This document shows positions 12,001-18,080 of a stretch of 41,285 bases of DNA, in pieces (position 1 is the stretch's first letter; the number at the start of each line of letters is the position of its first letter). Where the stretch lies: the IMG/VR virus record IMGVR_UViG_3300042866_000147, positions 1 to 41,285 of that record; one strand, 5' to 3'. The translations under genes were made by a program, and so were the position numbers. This DNA is from a virus. The notes under the pieces are model-generated. The model was not told the origin of the DNA. It was given only the letters and a program-made list of their open reading frames with translations, and did not search any database.

Positions 12001-12513
12001 TTCAGAAGCCTTTACAACTTCCTCATCTAAAAACCTATTCATGTCATTATCATAAATATCTGCAAATCTTCCAGAGTTTGCAAAGTTAGCTAGACCATTT
12101 ACTAGTCCTACAGTAGATTGTAAGAAAGTAGTTCCTGTAAGAACTAAACCTTTACCTACACCATTAACCATTTTACTAGCCCAACTTTGACTTTGAGCAT
12201 AAGCATCTTCATTATTATAATCACCAGGCATGAAGCTCTTATATCTATCACTACTTACCTCTGTTAAAGTTCTATCAATGCCACCTGCCATCTTCTTACC
12301 ATCATTTCTACCTGCAGTTAATACAGCATTCTCAAGAGCACTTAATGCAGTAGGAGTAGGTTCTCCATCCATCATAGGAATACCAGTTCCTTCGTATTGA
12401 CTTCGCAAGCTTTGATAAGGAACACTTGCAGGTCTTTCAGGAAGTTCAGTAGGTGTATAATCATTCAATGATGAATCTAATAATGCCCTGTCTATTAAAG
12501 GAGTATCTGCCAT
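76..12513 (-). CDS. Giant virion RNA polymerase with zincin domain
   Basis: A 4145-residue single chain. The catalytic part is C-terminal. DFDID at residues 3286-3290 fits the Mg-binding DxDxD of the second double-psi barrel. About 40 residues before it, 'FRIPTQ' sits where cellular beta-prime subunits have 'NRAPTLHR', and the flanking 'GSDFDIDK' parallels beta-prime 'NADFDGDQ'. This is the single-chain polymerase type of Crassvirales and YonO, which is packaged, ejected with the DNA and transcribes early genes. Further N-terminal, H1916-E-V-F-H1920, with a possible third ligand at E1971 or E1972, is a zincin metallopeptidase motif. Residues about 915-1195 are rich in coiled coil. Residues about 110-490 carry several Gly/Ala-rich hydrophobic segments that could touch membrane during ejection. 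At twice the length of the smaller known polymerases of this type it is a multidomain fusion. The start is fixed by a TAATG overlap with the upstream cargo gene. The polymerase call is firm; the peptidase role is inferred from the motif. Confidence 0.9.
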   Translation of the reverse strand: MADTPLIDRALLDSSLNDYTPTELPERPASVPYQSLRSQYEGTGIPMMDGEPTPTALSALENAVLTAGRNDGKKMAGGIDRTLTEVSSDRYKSFMPGDYNNEDAYAQSQSWASKMVNGVGKGLVLTGTTFLQSTVGLVNGLANFANSGRFADIYDNDMNRFLDEEVVKASENIMPNYYKAGEREQDWYSPSKLFSANFIWDGVVKNLGFAAGAALSGGAYAAALKSIPLTARLFSVGKGAQALAASEEALLAADKAASTYGKLKGLSDKFLSSYSSLGQGGRITVAALGTVGEAGFEAYHTLNDFRNKKIEEYKEANGGQAPMGEDLLKINQLSEEVGNSSYFANVGLLTATNYIQFPKILGATYKGEKGIVNSLTKEIGEITTDATGKYIAAPNRFGKILSTLNKVRPYTFSASEAFEEGAQYAIGKSTENYYNKKYNNEPTNWLDGVAAGISETLTTNEGMENILIGGLSGALMLGPGKFGEAKEKSKNTQAAITEFNNAILSDFSKEVKGSVNRGTTIQEERETAIRRGDILESKDLERDYIINYLTPRIKYGRFDLVQSDIAQYKTLAMTDEGFAQLQSEGKALDTDTKEAYLQRLANLEVTAQNIKSLYQSLDVRYGGLVNADGKPVYSPKVMDQMIYAATKVADYDERLPQLMTVLDAVGIDTTTVVNDLTNGDSDSYIAAVEKIKASKSINEDELMQTLEDVAELALRRDNFLFEYNDIKNNPSKYDTAETMDKDAPKKETVKVKTKDGEEDIEVDTEYYLGRTVKYDKDGNEVYGFPRLTILGENEDGTIKIKDSNGVVRDISKEELAGYKLGKVSDTLNNKKAKYYMEHSNTVFQFNFGKGKKVKGRLEYSPKDGVLNFVYRDTKGKIKSIEVTGSQFVAQEGYDVPMIMAVGELTPIQKQALDEFVSLKESKFSAKREARLKILNDMFDETSSKLMSTQKLLEQKYNELEKITGDLTNVETKLKAGEMTKKNAFKKTTANALRAASKLSKLRDKLIDEIRELESQQEELEFTQAYIADMVQNIGELPAESEDFINELKEQKSLVEDLILDTGKNINALSKLLTNVEKALDTAVDLALDLIKKFEAKYPNLPYTPLALQEYLNANPEVRRNNPELMSDLIEFERDLANIDELDVTPNERSVAELREELQGLQDQLKEYEQDLKAREAILTRFQDVAKAYKLQKEQEKKLKSDGKLINAVIGTLSKEQLDNTPYSVKYEPTSKKGPKILVTSTVASKNILGYARANYFGNKFNSFPNKNNIFGVLVTSANEDNIIPGLTSYLQNNNTDIDPTKTIALVMVEDQGNGNFVLVGQDGQPLAEGQDKLENAVFQVMPDESLQWGPDFGNETMFRSNTPEQTRKELKDQYIAFRNETLKDPAVRLQSITPSFGRPTRVSITLPDGKKVTDPSAAVSVKAAGLIEDKDLVEKQLIEVPTVAKDISKGSTEFTDVLGRIFLVLDNAYVKLKNRLFNTKEAETIYEVLNQLSNNVFDDGGVEARSEYLIDWLRSVTFWGKPKEGKDPGYNSIWFERADGELRLFFSGKGESLSFTPQAMETQKDAIVTLLQNMYNNVNARKVQNTDEYNLSYEEIIGIGENGIPQTKEWQNYQTYLLSDEGRTADEIPLFTDITALESPEDTNREGVYFTLSDAADNFTITEIVRTVPKTVVPGGIKPTAATPVSAEEETFTVGETQEAPIETKTGSKFVLDGKTKNIFITPKGTRIAFTANRNLLAKGDIDNGIKILKGEDLAKAEEALIAANVKKEDMGRALKAPIANFLNVPVQKATAVEEDEEAFAIPDETDADDVVIEIEEKAPAQITTKGPSVRSGAIKEALLEDEDGDLREILENEIKTFKSENWKKLEQWLRANLPNVPVYRVKNVIKATGGRKAWGMYKNGAIYVYTNAEAGTTYHEVFHAIWNMFSDPKERKAIVNEFKNRKGSFVDRVTGQEVKYSEATPGQIKEQLAEEFREYVLDKKVPPKPADGRPYIIKLFTDLANFIKEYFLGPQAARNTEELFKRIGEGYYKNASPYQSKLALAKPGIIDVEDAIGDPTSEYSLIANGLTGEQVHDTIQQMTYSTLTNLIATNQSLFDIPAKNRAVIYKEAKDNLKYTVVDKIKNIAAKLMKEGIATKEDVAPEVAKAEQLFAIIDKNWDEITQIFEEQLLSYSIEFDENDSTQTTNENNTGRGDYQESEKIDKFKKANAAIKLLLATIPYRNARGKRTLSSINGVRLIPMSKVYIDLKNALYNSDTVDDMMEKLREFVESQKPEYGVIYQRLTGQPSSEKLNPYANIKTDADLQLVTSFYNVMKGQAPDVVTVYTAPDGTVVTTDMSVGTASKQIAIDMENSIISSIQKNLGKYYRYDAPNKMYVAIKKNIENQQLGSLERSVLFMKSLGVDVPIRMIRRLGFESDFNKAVAGIKKNLLEAEQIKFISSKTINTAGRVKEIADMLAKIQNPDFESTYFNLEGDRVQSFIGGNAISSLRDFLTKISNKKQLVGSRYEYLLTDNFANIGSVFMDKIFDKDSGNKLPKGDEILSTAYAGGMIDEGLGKRKDPASLTPSERLKEELNLNLAGYYMNLVPGDASLDWANYVGNTVTLNSLKKDNSSIHKVFKGYFLSELAVSREGRKIVQDENETRKSTDLRFFKNILGPSLHEDIVSYDPSKEKSLEDVYTHFESRINTAIDAFVKKDIERRKAVYSNYNILSEDENGFNFNGVEFEKKRSLSENDVDVNIKYLSVNYMINNIELHKLVYSDPYFYKDELKRIKSFLSPRQAIIYGSAGLNAVMNNVYNDDYTDIDDLGYTDFTADYFKTITLEDVKGVADVEGFAKEYSSFTETDGGGMISMQAYRNFRIRASNWNPNEERQYRYDVAFEKRDKGQDLSPNESNLLEAGNPQVKSAYTPLKPVVAGAKMSKQSYNDVVLDKFALYPLSYRVLHEINKDSNAIKLYNKMQKDKIDYAVFDSGRKVGADVLVKLYDSKGNFNDAPIADADKINIPFSIISVQSEVPSKDEAFVTRGSQITKLVTLDFLQAGVPFDFMSDEKDFNKRLEAWENLEDETAMANASPFFKEILENQDLLEEMTDIGYKNLLDRLGIKQTKAGFEIVDPEKIAQTLRSELFKREVNRNIVAALVGFEKGQVLIEASPMYSQVRNILYSIVDKNIVRPKINGGLKVQIPSTGFESVRPVGKNGLFESDVLKFYEKGGERVAEVMVGRWFDSDMSDEDLLKYLNTTDEGQALLKGVAFRIPTQKQNSVDVIKIAKFLPKEFGDSVVVPAALVQKVGSDFDIDKLSMYFKNIYKGKDGKPKLIPYFGMGKDAIKKFEEMFDKGEFLTKEQLQELDRYIAEEQIMLEDLIEEKSNASKLITAIVGNLNGLINEEELTQEFTRGIKAKDQIINLLYKKSIENQYIQSLENIIGSEANYTRLVTPNNAKVLKDMSIDITDKLGLGSFDYSSTDNMLNQIFMSRLRQAFVRGKYAIGLAAVAQTNHAQNQRSNMYVDKSMMYKLSKSDQKWLGDANVNFSKYNTVRVGGRTVPSLSGIKDANNKYDISDIIGQFIDGYVDIAKGPWIMELGASPNVAPTWLFLVKIGVPIKEVAYFMNQPIIRDYVRELENSGYTWLFNDSTVAAIKDSEKYKVDPSKVQGLNSIPNVAALEKNIGKKSFDVAGKAEQQFILNEFLKYGMMANQLFKVVQGSNFDTTAFNDPMLIFKKEEQLSQARETIISSVDNLLNKSFIGRVRIGLRDSRNAIGQTALTSDTRRVRGVLQSVLRPYVNLNDRQFVKVARKAVNDLFDWAVQINPTFKINMERDLLSKDGTAKQITDYFNDIKNDPEHVLHNNVIVNSLAPKFAGTEEERPNNLYMPGKDNKVYDQNKVIYGFEELRNYMESTGDLPLYKKLVKLSILQSGLSTSAISFTSLIPYDDFVEEYNDILSKLETLPNLADFATLNVFERNNWNDDEIVPHKKAQWKTEKQKDGKLKTRYDNNALTILNTGANIAMRDKKIPQVIKISTLSRESTKDIIVYSWEEIPAGKTRAEMVKASDFSFIKKGLFKKVIDDGIDPLITYNRSGYTFIVYKAINAWGDSFRANEFYDFANKSKIDNGFIEVDEVSDDTIKSVFIGGQKTPPVEASEIDDVLNKKDKGCKKQ
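2644..2658 (-). other. Polymerase catalytic DFDID codons
   Basis: These codons encode D3286, D3288 and D3290 of the giant protein. The three aspartates match the metal-binding triad found in all two-barrel RNA polymerases. The middle variable position is Ile rather than the Gly of cellular DFDGD. Confidence 0.85.
6754..6768 (-). other. HEVFH zincin motif codons
   Basis: These codons encode H1916-E-V-F-H1920. The preceding 'YVYTNAEAGTTY' reads as an edge strand followed by the active-site helix. A glutamate-rich 'EQLAEEF' about 52 residues downstream could give the third zinc ligand, as in gluzincin-like peptidases found in large polyvalent phage proteins. Confidence 0.65.
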
Positions 12514-15107
12514 TATAAAGGTTTTTGAGAAGCTTTTTGTATTTTTTGTAAGTCACCAGCTGTTGCTGGTCTTTCATTTATCAATCTAAATATCTCACTA
12601 TCATTCATATTTTTTATAGCCATGTTAAGTCCTTCCTTAGTCATACTTCCTACACTTGGATAGTACATCTCATCAGTAGTCCAACTTCTTCTTATAGGAT
12701 CATATGCTTTGATACCTAGTGTATAATTGCCTGGACTAAGTTGTATGATATTTGCTTTCACACCATAGGTTCTTACATTTTCAAAATCAAGATTACCTAA
12801 GAAAGCATTGCTAACAGTTGTCCTGGCACTACCATCTTTGGCAGTGGTCATTCCTCCTGTTTTATTTATTTGATCTAAATATGGTCTTAGTTGTTGTGAT
12901 GCTACATCATCAAATTGAGTACCAAAGCCTCCTATTTTTTGTTCTGGAGTTAATCTAAAACTAGTTGCTTTTCCTCCTGGACCAACAGCTGTAACTTTAT
13001 AATAAGGTTCTTGGAATTCAGTGCCTTCAGCAACATCTATTGAAAAGTTTGGATTTTCTGATCCTGCAATTTCTCTAGCAGTCTCAACATTAAAATCAGG
13101 AGAGCCTGCAAGTTTACCACCACTCTTCTCAGCAGCAGCAGCAGCAGCAATTAAAAAGCTTTTTAAACTTCCTTTTTGAGCAGGAGTTATTGAAGGGATG
13201 TTATATCCAGCAGCTTGACTTACAGAAATCCTATTTTTAAAAGTATCTTCCATAGTCTTATCAATCTTTTGTAAGGTTTCTTTATAAGGCTTATTTACAG
13301 TCTTTGCATAATTGTCTAGTTGAGCTAATATAACCTTGTCAGAATCATATCTCTTGGCTGGCATCTTACTCCAAATCTTATACAAGTTATACATCTTAGG
13401 ACTTAACTCTTGTCTAGCTTTAGCATCTGCTGAAGCTACAGGAGTTCCTGCCATACCAACAACAGATCCTCCACCTGGAGCTGTACCACCACCAGTACCT
13501 CTATATTTATATGCTACTGTATTAAAGTCTACAAAGTCTTTAGCTGTATATTGATATACTTCATTACCTTTTTTATAAGTAACAGTAGGAGCATTTTTAG
13601 GAATAAGCTTATCTATTGTACCATGTTCAGCTTCTGCCTTTCTTCTAACATCTAATATTAATTCTTGATTAGCTTCAGCTTGTCTTCTTTCTTTTTCTGT
13701 AGTATTAAAATAGTTAGCTACAACAGGACTAACCCCTGTAGGTCTTGTTTCCCACGCAGCTCTTTGTTGTTCAAACCATTCTTTAGTTTTACCTTGAGAC
13801 TTTAAAAAAGCTTCATCTCTATCTTTAATTTTACCTAACTCTATATCTGTTGTTCTTGTAAGTTCACCAACAGTTAATTTAGGAAGAGTATCCTGATCTA
13901 CAGGAGCTGCAAAAGCACCATATCCTTCTGCTGTTTTCTTTGCTATTTTATTAGCCTCTTCTGCAGCTTTGACTTCTCTTGACTTCCAATACATATTATC
14001 TTTATGTATCTTCCAAGCTTGATTTTTTGTTTCCCTTTGCATTTGCATTTGAGCTGCAGGACTATCTTCTTTTGTGATCTCAACTTCTGTATGAGAGAAA
14101 GGTTTAGCAAAGTTGTTAATAGAGTTAAGAGTAAATAAGTTTGCCTTAGCTCTTTCCAAATCTCCTCTATCAACAAGACCTAATATACTATCTCTTTCTT
14201 TATTAAGTTTGTTAATTGTAGAATCAAGACCATTTATCTTATCTTGAATCATTTGTTTCTGAACATTTGAATTTGTAGAACTTAAAGAATTCTCAAGAGC
14301 TTGTTTTTGTTTAGTGAAGTATTCAGACTTATCTAAGTATTCACTATTAACATTCTCTTTAAATAAATTAGGATCAGTAACATTACTATATGTATATACA
14401 CCATCTATCTCTAACTGTCTCCAATCAGCAGGTGTTAAACCTACAGATAGTGCTTGTTTGATTTGGTCAGGAGACACACCTGCAAGTTTTGTTCTTGTAG
14501 TAGCATCTGCTAAGACCACTTGAGGTTTCCCATCTTCACCAACAACTGTTGTAAAATCTTCTTCTGTAATAGTTGAATCTCCAGTGAGATCCTTTATAAT
14601 ATCTAATGCATTTTTTCTCCAGTTTGTGTATGGATCATACCCTCCACTAAATGTTTCTTTTACATCTCCATTCATCCACTTGTTAGTTTTTTGTTGAAAC
14701 AACCAGTCATTTGATGGAGAAGTCTTGCCATCTTTTAGATATTCTTCTCTTTCCTTAACAGCTTTTTTATATTGTTGCGTAGATGATACAGCGTTTATGA
14801 TGTTTTCATCTTTAATAATTTGACCTGTCATACCAGCAACTGAGTTAACTAGTTGTTGATTAGAAAAGTCTCCTGCTGCCACAGTCTTTAATCTACTACC
14901 TAACTCATTGAGTTTAGATTGTAATACCTGTTTGTCTTGGGGTCTGTATAATTCTATACCACCAACTCGATCAATTTCATTCTGAATTTTTTGCACACCT
15001 TGATCATACTGGGCTTGCTTTTGCATGCCCACTTGCACCATGGCCTCCACAGGGAGCTCTTGGATGTAAGGGTTGAATTGTAAGGATTTATCAGTAAACG
15101 ATGCCAT
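12513..15107 (-). CDS. Crass-type internal cargo (ejection) protein
   Basis: An 864-residue soluble, mostly helical protein with no signal peptide or membrane segment. Residues 10-110 contain the pattern I associate with internal cargo proteins of crAss-like phages: 'FNPYIQELP', then helices around 'KQAQYDQGVQKIQNEID', then 'GDFSNQQL' and 'TQQYKKAVKEREEYLKDG'. The rest is not recognisable to me apart from a Gly/Pro-rich break near residue 545 and an Ala run near residue 655. Proteins of this family are packed inside the tail or capsid and leave with the DNA. Its place directly before the virion polymerase, with the stop overlapping the next start as TAATG, fits co-production for packaging. 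The start is supported because the conserved-looking region begins at residue 10 and the next Met is at residue 23. Confidence 0.72.
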   Translation of the reverse strand: MASFTDKSLQFNPYIQELPVEAMVQVGMQKQAQYDQGVQKIQNEIDRVGGIELYRPQDKQVLQSKLNELGSRLKTVAAGDFSNQQLVNSVAGMTGQIIKDENIINAVSSTQQYKKAVKEREEYLKDGKTSPSNDWLFQQKTNKWMNGDVKETFSGGYDPYTNWRKNALDIIKDLTGDSTITEEDFTTVVGEDGKPQVVLADATTRTKLAGVSPDQIKQALSVGLTPADWRQLEIDGVYTYSNVTDPNLFKENVNSEYLDKSEYFTKQKQALENSLSSTNSNVQKQMIQDKINGLDSTINKLNKERDSILGLVDRGDLERAKANLFTLNSINNFAKPFSHTEVEITKEDSPAAQMQMQRETKNQAWKIHKDNMYWKSREVKAAEEANKIAKKTAEGYGAFAAPVDQDTLPKLTVGELTRTTDIELGKIKDRDEAFLKSQGKTKEWFEQQRAAWETRPTGVSPVVANYFNTTEKERRQAEANQELILDVRRKAEAEHGTIDKLIPKNAPTVTYKKGNEVYQYTAKDFVDFNTVAYKYRGTGGGTAPGGGSVVGMAGTPVASADAKARQELSPKMYNLYKIWSKMPAKRYDSDKVILAQLDNYAKTVNKPYKETLQKIDKTMEDTFKNRISVSQAAGYNIPSITPAQKGSLKSFLIAAAAAAEKSGGKLAGSPDFNVETAREIAGSENPNFSIDVAEGTEFQEPYYKVTAVGPGGKATSFRLTPEQKIGGFGTQFDDVASQQLRPYLDQINKTGGMTTAKDGSARTTVSNAFLGNLDFENVRTYGVKANIIQLSPGNYTLGIKAYDPIRRSWTTDEMYYPSVGSMTKEGLNMAIKNMNDSEIFRLINERPATAGDLQKIQKASQKPL

Positions 15108-15111
15108 AATA

Positions 15112-15142
15112 CAAAATTAATTTAAAATATTAGAATTACCAA
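15112..15142 (-). promoter_or_regulatory. Possible Bacteroidota-type promoter at cargo gene start
   Basis: On the minus strand a TTG (15140-15142) is followed after 20 nt by TAATTTTG (15112-15119), an exact match to TAnnTTTG. Transcription would begin at or just before the ATG at 15107, giving an almost leaderless message. The gap is very AT-rich, so chance is a real alternative. Confidence 0.35.
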
Positions 15143-15183
15143 GAGCTATAACAAATTTTAGTAATTCACTATAACTTAATTAG

Positions 15184-18060
15184 TTAGAGATTTTTTAGAG
15201 CTTTTACAAGTGAACCATGTCTAGCTTCTTTGACTTTATATCCTGTAATGTCTCCTTTCTTATTATAGATAGGAAGAAGATCATTTCCTTTTGCATCTGT
15301 AGATTTTTGAGACCCTCCTGCTCCAGGAATATTAAACTGAGCAGGAGCATTCATATTAATTGCTCTACCACTTGGAGTGAATCTAAAGTTGTACATGTTC
15401 TCCATAACAGCCAATTGTCTATTAGCAGCTCTTTGTTGTGCTGTCTTAGCAGCTATAGAACTTAACGCACTAAGTGCTTGTTCTTTAGTATTAGATCTAG
15501 CCTGAGCTTGTCTAACGTATTGATTATCAAGAATTTGTAAGTTTTTAAGCTGAGCATCATTTAACATTGCTCTATTCTTATCAAATATCTGCATCTTGTT
15601 TGTAGTATTGATTCTGTCTCGATTTCCAAACACTTGGTTTTTAGCTTCTAATGCCTGAGCCATAATCATTGCTTGGGCAGCTGGGTTTGAACCTGCTGCT
15701 CTAATGGCTGCTCTAGATTGAGCATCAATAGCATTAATCTGATCATTAAAAGAGATATCCATAGGAGTATCTAACATTGGCTGGAATGTTTGAGCCTGTA
15801 CAGGTTCTAACTGATTGGTAGCCAATGCAAAGTATTCAGGATATAATTGATCTGGAGATAATTCTTCATTAGCATTACTAGGTCTTAAGAATGGAGCTAT
15901 GTTAGATAGGATACTAGGACCATACTTCTCAAGCCCTTTACCTAAAGTACTTCCTAATGACTTTAATGCTTGTCCAAATCCTCCACCTTCAACTCCAGCT
16001 ACTCCAACTGCTTTAGGAAGATCTCCAGATTGATCTACTAGATTTCCTGACTGATCAAAGTAATTCATATTTTGATCATATCCAGACATTACACCACCAG
16101 TATTTTGTGAAGTGTTAATTTCTTCTTCTAAATAATTATTTTTAGGATCAAAATATTCATACTCTCCATTTTGAGCCTTCTTTAATTTCTTACCATCTTT
16201 AGCCATCATACGTTTGTCATATTCTTTTTCAAGCTTACCTTCAGCAAGTTTGTCACTCTTAACTCCTAATTGACTAGCTGTATCAAGAATAGCATTTTGT
16301 ACAATACCTGCTTCCTGAATCTTTTTAGCATTTATCTTTTGATACTCTTCAGCTCCTTGTTTTATAAGTTCATTTGTTATTAACTGTAAATGACCAGCTG
16401 TACTATTATTATCAGCATTGATAATTTTTTCATTAGCCTTCTCACTTATTTTCAATTGTTTTGCATCATTCTTAGCTATATCAGCTACATAATGTTTGAA
16501 CTTTCTACCTTTTGCTTTTGGATCTCCCATAAGGTCTGCTATGTTTTTATCAATCTTCATGTTACCAAATACAACCATATTGTTGTCTTTACCACCATCT
16601 TTTAATTTAACAGCTGGTTCACCACCCTCAACTTCTACACCATTCTCACCAAAGTTAATAGGAATGCCACCATTGTCATGAGATCTTCCTTTAAACATAA
16701 CTGTCTCACCACCATCTGGTAGGAAAGGATTATAAGAGATTGTTTCTGCCTTACCACCTTCAATTATTTCTAAGTCACCCCCCATAGCCATCTGTCCACC
16801 ATGTTGCATAGTTAAAGGCTTTCGCTCAGGTCTGCCAGTAAACAATGCTTCTGCACTAGGAGGTGTATAATACTCATCTTTTAAATGACCACCACTTCTT
16901 AGCATATCTGCATCATGAGGAGGCTTTAACAAGTCTTTAACATTATACTCACCAAACTTAGCAATTGTTTGTGGTTGCCATGTATGACTAACCCACTTAT
17001 ATTCATCACCTACATCCACCTTACCACCTTGCTCCATATATGCACCAAACTGATTTTGTTGAGCTTGTTGGAACGCAGCTTGTTGAGTGTTCATCTCAGC
17101 TTTCTTTTTCTCTGCTTCTAGTTCTCTAGCATTTTTAGCACCACCTAATAGGTTACCACCCACTGTACCAATAAGTCCACCAATTGCACCACCTAATGGT
17201 CCACCTACAATACTACCAATGGCTGTACCTGCAGCACTACCAATCTGTGCTTGACCAGAACTTTGGAAGTAATCTCCAAATGCTGCTTCAGGAAGATTGC
17301 CACCTTTTTTAAATTGTTTCAATGTTTCTCCCATTGGTTCAAATCCAAGGTCAGTGTACATATCACCAGGATTGTACATGTTCTGAATCTCTGTAGGATT
17401 GCCACCAATCATTCTACCATTCTCAGCTAAGAAGTTTGTACCTGATCCATAAGGATTACCTAACTGTCCAGGCTGTACAATATTATCTTCTGGTCTTACA
17501 TATTTACGTTTAACTTTCTCTCTTGTAGAGCCAGCTTGTAAAGCTAGTTCTGATAACTCTCTAGCTTGATATGCTTTATTTATTGCTTTTCTTTGTGAAC
17601 CAATTGCTTCGATACCTCCTATGATTCCTGGCAATGCACCAATAGCTGCTGTTGCTACTCCTGCTGCCATACCACCTCCACCAGCACCTTCAGGAAGACC
17701 ACCTTCACCAAATGCAGCATCTGTAGCTGCTTTTGTAACTACTTCTTGTCCAGCAGCATTCTGTGATCCACCAACAAGTCCTGTCCAGCTATTATAAGTA
17801 GCAGGTTGTACAGCAGGTTGAGCATTTCCCCAACCCATAAGATTTAGCACATTTCCATTAGCACTACCACCACCTTGAAACTTAGGAGGATTGCCAAAGT
17901 CTGTAAGTTGGTGTAACTGTTTGTTCACCATAGACTTACCCATAGCAGCTTTCTTTAACTCTTTACCATGAACTTTCATGAATGCTTCTTCTGTAGGATA
18001 CTTCTTGTAGAATTCCTTCTCAGACTTTACTTTAGCAATCTTTAATATTTGGTCTTTCAT
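15184..18060 (-). CDS. Ejection protein with glycine-zipper segments
   Basis: A 958-residue protein. The N-terminus ('KEFYKKYPTEEAFMKVHGKE') is a charged helical segment that I associate with crAss-type virion proteins. Two Gly/Ala-rich hydrophobic stretches follow, at about residues 125-160 and 270-305. The second ('GSIVGGPLGGAIGGLIGTVG') is a textbook glycine zipper, able to pack as membrane-inserted helices. Between residues about 425 and 520 lies a beta-rich segment containing 'NGGIPINFG' and 'VEVEGGEPAV', which I recall from related structural proteins. The C-terminal 300 residues are Gln/Ala-rich and helical. GG-centred short motifs recur near residues 60, 252, 343, 388 and 419. Position between the peptidase protein and the cargo protein, plus the zippers, suggest a channel-forming ejection protein. 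That role is inferred. Confidence 0.65.
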   Translation of the reverse strand: MKDQILKIAKVKSEKEFYKKYPTEEAFMKVHGKELKKAAMGKSMVNKQLHQLTDFGNPPKFQGGGSANGNVLNLMGWGNAQPAVQPATYNSWTGLVGGSQNAAGQEVVTKAATDAAFGEGGLPEGAGGGGMAAGVATAAIGALPGIIGGIEAIGSQRKAINKAYQARELSELALQAGSTREKVKRKYVRPEDNIVQPGQLGNPYGSGTNFLAENGRMIGGNPTEIQNMYNPGDMYTDLGFEPMGETLKQFKKGGNLPEAAFGDYFQSSGQAQIGSAAGTAIGSIVGGPLGGAIGGLIGTVGGNLLGGAKNARELEAEKKKAEMNTQQAAFQQAQQNQFGAYMEQGGKVDVGDEYKWVSHTWQPQTIAKFGEYNVKDLLKPPHDADMLRSGGHLKDEYYTPPSAEALFTGRPERKPLTMQHGGQMAMGGDLEIIEGGKAETISYNPFLPDGGETVMFKGRSHDNGGIPINFGENGVEVEGGEPAVKLKDGGKDNNMVVFGNMKIDKNIADLMGDPKAKGRKFKHYVADIAKNDAKQLKISEKANEKIINADNNSTAGHLQLITNELIKQGAEEYQKINAKKIQEAGIVQNAILDTASQLGVKSDKLAEGKLEKEYDKRMMAKDGKKLKKAQNGEYEYFDPKNNYLEEEINTSQNTGGVMSGYDQNMNYFDQSGNLVDQSGDLPKAVGVAGVEGGGFGQALKSLGSTLGKGLEKYGPSILSNIAPFLRPSNANEELSPDQLYPEYFALATNQLEPVQAQTFQPMLDTPMDISFNDQINAIDAQSRAAIRAAGSNPAAQAMIMAQALEAKNQVFGNRDRINTTNKMQIFDKNRAMLNDAQLKNLQILDNQYVRQAQARSNTKEQALSALSSIAAKTAQQRAANRQLAVMENMYNFRFTPSGRAINMNAPAQFNIPGAGGSQKSTDAKGNDLLPIYNKKGDITGYKVKEARHGSLVKALKNL

Positions 18061-18080
18061 ATTATACTCTATTGTATGAT

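Noticed and set aside
15133-15167. 7-bp inverted repeat GAATTAC/GTAATTC before the cargo gene
   Set aside because: Long loop, AT-rich stem and no T-run on the minus strand, so not a convincing terminator; chance pairing in AT-rich DNA.
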